Shown here: positions 24,680-25,328 of the stretch, one piece after another
Layout of the letters: each line of letters begins with the position of its first letter
Numbering within the stretch: position 1 is the first letter of the stretch
NCBI GenBank assembly: GCA_937880705.1
Contig: CALGRZ010000041.1
Span: 1-25,328, forward strand
Origin: an uncultured Alistipes sp.
GTDB taxonomy: Bacteria; Bacteroidota; Bacteroidia; Bacteroidales; Rikenellaceae
Direction of reading: 5' to 3'
Length of the DNA stretch: 25,328 nt
Translations under genes and position numbers: made by a program
The notes under the pieces: model-generated
Database searches by the model: none
Told to the model about the DNA's origin: nothing
The model's input: the letters and a program-made list of their open reading frames with translations, nothing else

Positions 24680-24680
24680 A

Positions 24681-25328
24681 ATGAAACGCATCTTTTCAAT
24701 AGTGTTGGCCTTGTGCCTCTGTATGTCACTCGCGGTGGCTTGCACGCCCGCATCCGACAATACAACGCCCGATGATACCGAGAAACCTACCCCCGAAATC
24801 CCCGATGAGCCCAAGCCCGACCCACAACCTGAGGGCCGAAATGAGCTCGTTAGGCAGGAGGGCTATCCGGAGGGCGTGGAGTTGTACTACTTCAAAAACT
24901 TCTATGAGGATGGCACCGATGACTTCTGCACCGGCTACTACGCCATTGTGGATGTCAAAAACAACCCCTCCCTCAAGTTCAATGCGGTCTATGTGGAGCA
25001 GGACGCAACCCCCTCCGACATCTTCGCTTCGTTTGAGGGCGGCACCCCTCTGTTGGCAACCAATGGCGGTTACTTCTGGGACGGAGAGTCGCTCTCGTTG
25101 CTCATTTCGGGCGGAGAGGTGAAGAGCATCGCCGCACAATACACCTGGCCCTCTTTTGAGGGTAAGACCTACACCGCCTGCCCCATCAGGGCTGCCTTTG
25201 GTGTGCACGCCGACGGCAGGATGGAGGCTACGTGGGTCTACTGCTGTCCCGACGACAACAACAACCCATACTCCTTCTCCTCGGCCAAAGGCAACAATGA
25301 GGAGAAGGGAATCTTCACCAGCGCACCC
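24681..25328 (+). CDS. lipoprotein with phosphodiester glycosidase (NAGPA-like) domain, partial
   Basis: The first 216 residues of a gene cut by the right edge. A lipoprotein signal covers residues 1-20, with the lipobox LAVA-C21. A Pro/Asp/Glu-rich linker follows (about 22-50, TPEIPDEPKPDPQPEG). From about residue 55 the sequence resembles the NAGPA domain family: VYVEQDATPSDIFASF, then ATNGGYFWDGESLSLLISGG, where N-G-G-Y-F is the family hallmark. The human relative removes GlcNAc from a phosphodiester on lysosomal enzymes; bacterial members are surface or periplasmic hydrolases of poorly known substrate. Here it would be anchored in the outer membrane or inner membrane by lipid. The leader consists of heptamer repeats. 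The C-terminus and any downstream genes are outside the window. Confidence 0.78.
   Translation, partial: MKRIFSIVLALCLCMSLAVACTPASDNTTPDDTEKPTPEIPDEPKPDPQPEGRNELVRQEGYPEGVELYYFKNFYEDGTDDFCTGYYAIVDVKNNPSLKFNAVYVEQDATPSDIFASFEGGTPLLATNGGYFWDGESLSLLISGGEVKSIAAQYTWPSFEGKTYTACPIRAAFGVHADGRMEATWVYCCPDDNNNPYSFSSAKGNNEEKGIFTSAP

Overview
The window looks like a chromosomal segment from a gut-type member of the Bacteroidales, probably Rikenellaceae/Alistipes-like. I infer this from the gene content: an outer-membrane beta-barrel protein with a carboxypeptidase-like N-terminal domain, a LysM/periplasmic-binding fusion, Rex, and a UbiA enzyme of the futalosine-menaquinone type. Promoters of the Bacteroidetes type (TTTG, 19-20 bases, TAnnTTTG) can be read upstream of several genes. 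No rRNA, tRNA, transposase or phage gene was seen. The genus is a guess.

Layout, left to right. (1) 1-3056: a regulatory leader with direct repeats and two perfect palindromes, then a TonB-receptor-like outer-membrane protein. (2) 3127-5908, minus strand: phosphoglucosamine/phosphomannomutase followed by an M20 dipeptidase; a 20-bp-stem hairpin separates them from the convergent receptor gene. (3) 6041-12600, plus strand: nucleoside phosphorylase, dnaN, then a tight run of exonuclease, LysM/binding protein, rex, a shortened ribF and a YbgC-type thioesterase, closed by a bidirectional terminator. (4) 12671-19317, minus strand: htpG, pheT, an EamA transporter and a UbiA-family prenyltransferase. 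htpG has what looks like a sigma-54 promoter with TGTCA/TGACA sites. (5) 19318-21942: an AT-rich island in which an S41-like secreted protein is bracketed by two arrays of a 20-nt hairpin repeat. (6) 21943-24114: a small HicB-type helix-turn-helix protein, then lepA. (7) 24115-24680: repeat-rich non-coding DNA (two 126-nt structured copies, nonamer repeats forming a 32-bp inverted repeat, two heptamer tracts) leading into a lipoprotein of the phosphodiester glycosidase type that runs off the right edge.

Most of the window is housekeeping: DNA replication (dnaN, exonuclease), translation (pheT, lepA), protein folding (htpG), cofactors and respiration (ribF, ubiA, rex), and amino-sugar and peptide metabolism. 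The unusual material is between 19.4 and 22 kb and between 24.1 and 24.7 kb. In the first region, 14 copies of a hairpin (consensus GGGTGTTAAAATTAGTACCC) are spaced mostly 58, 47 or 36 nt apart, that is in steps of 11 nt, around one visibly foreign gene whose stop codon lies inside a repeat. In the second, two tandem copies keep the same fold although paired bases have changed together. Two further points stand out: ribF lacks a recognisable riboflavin kinase domain, and htpG has the sigma-54-like promoter noted above.
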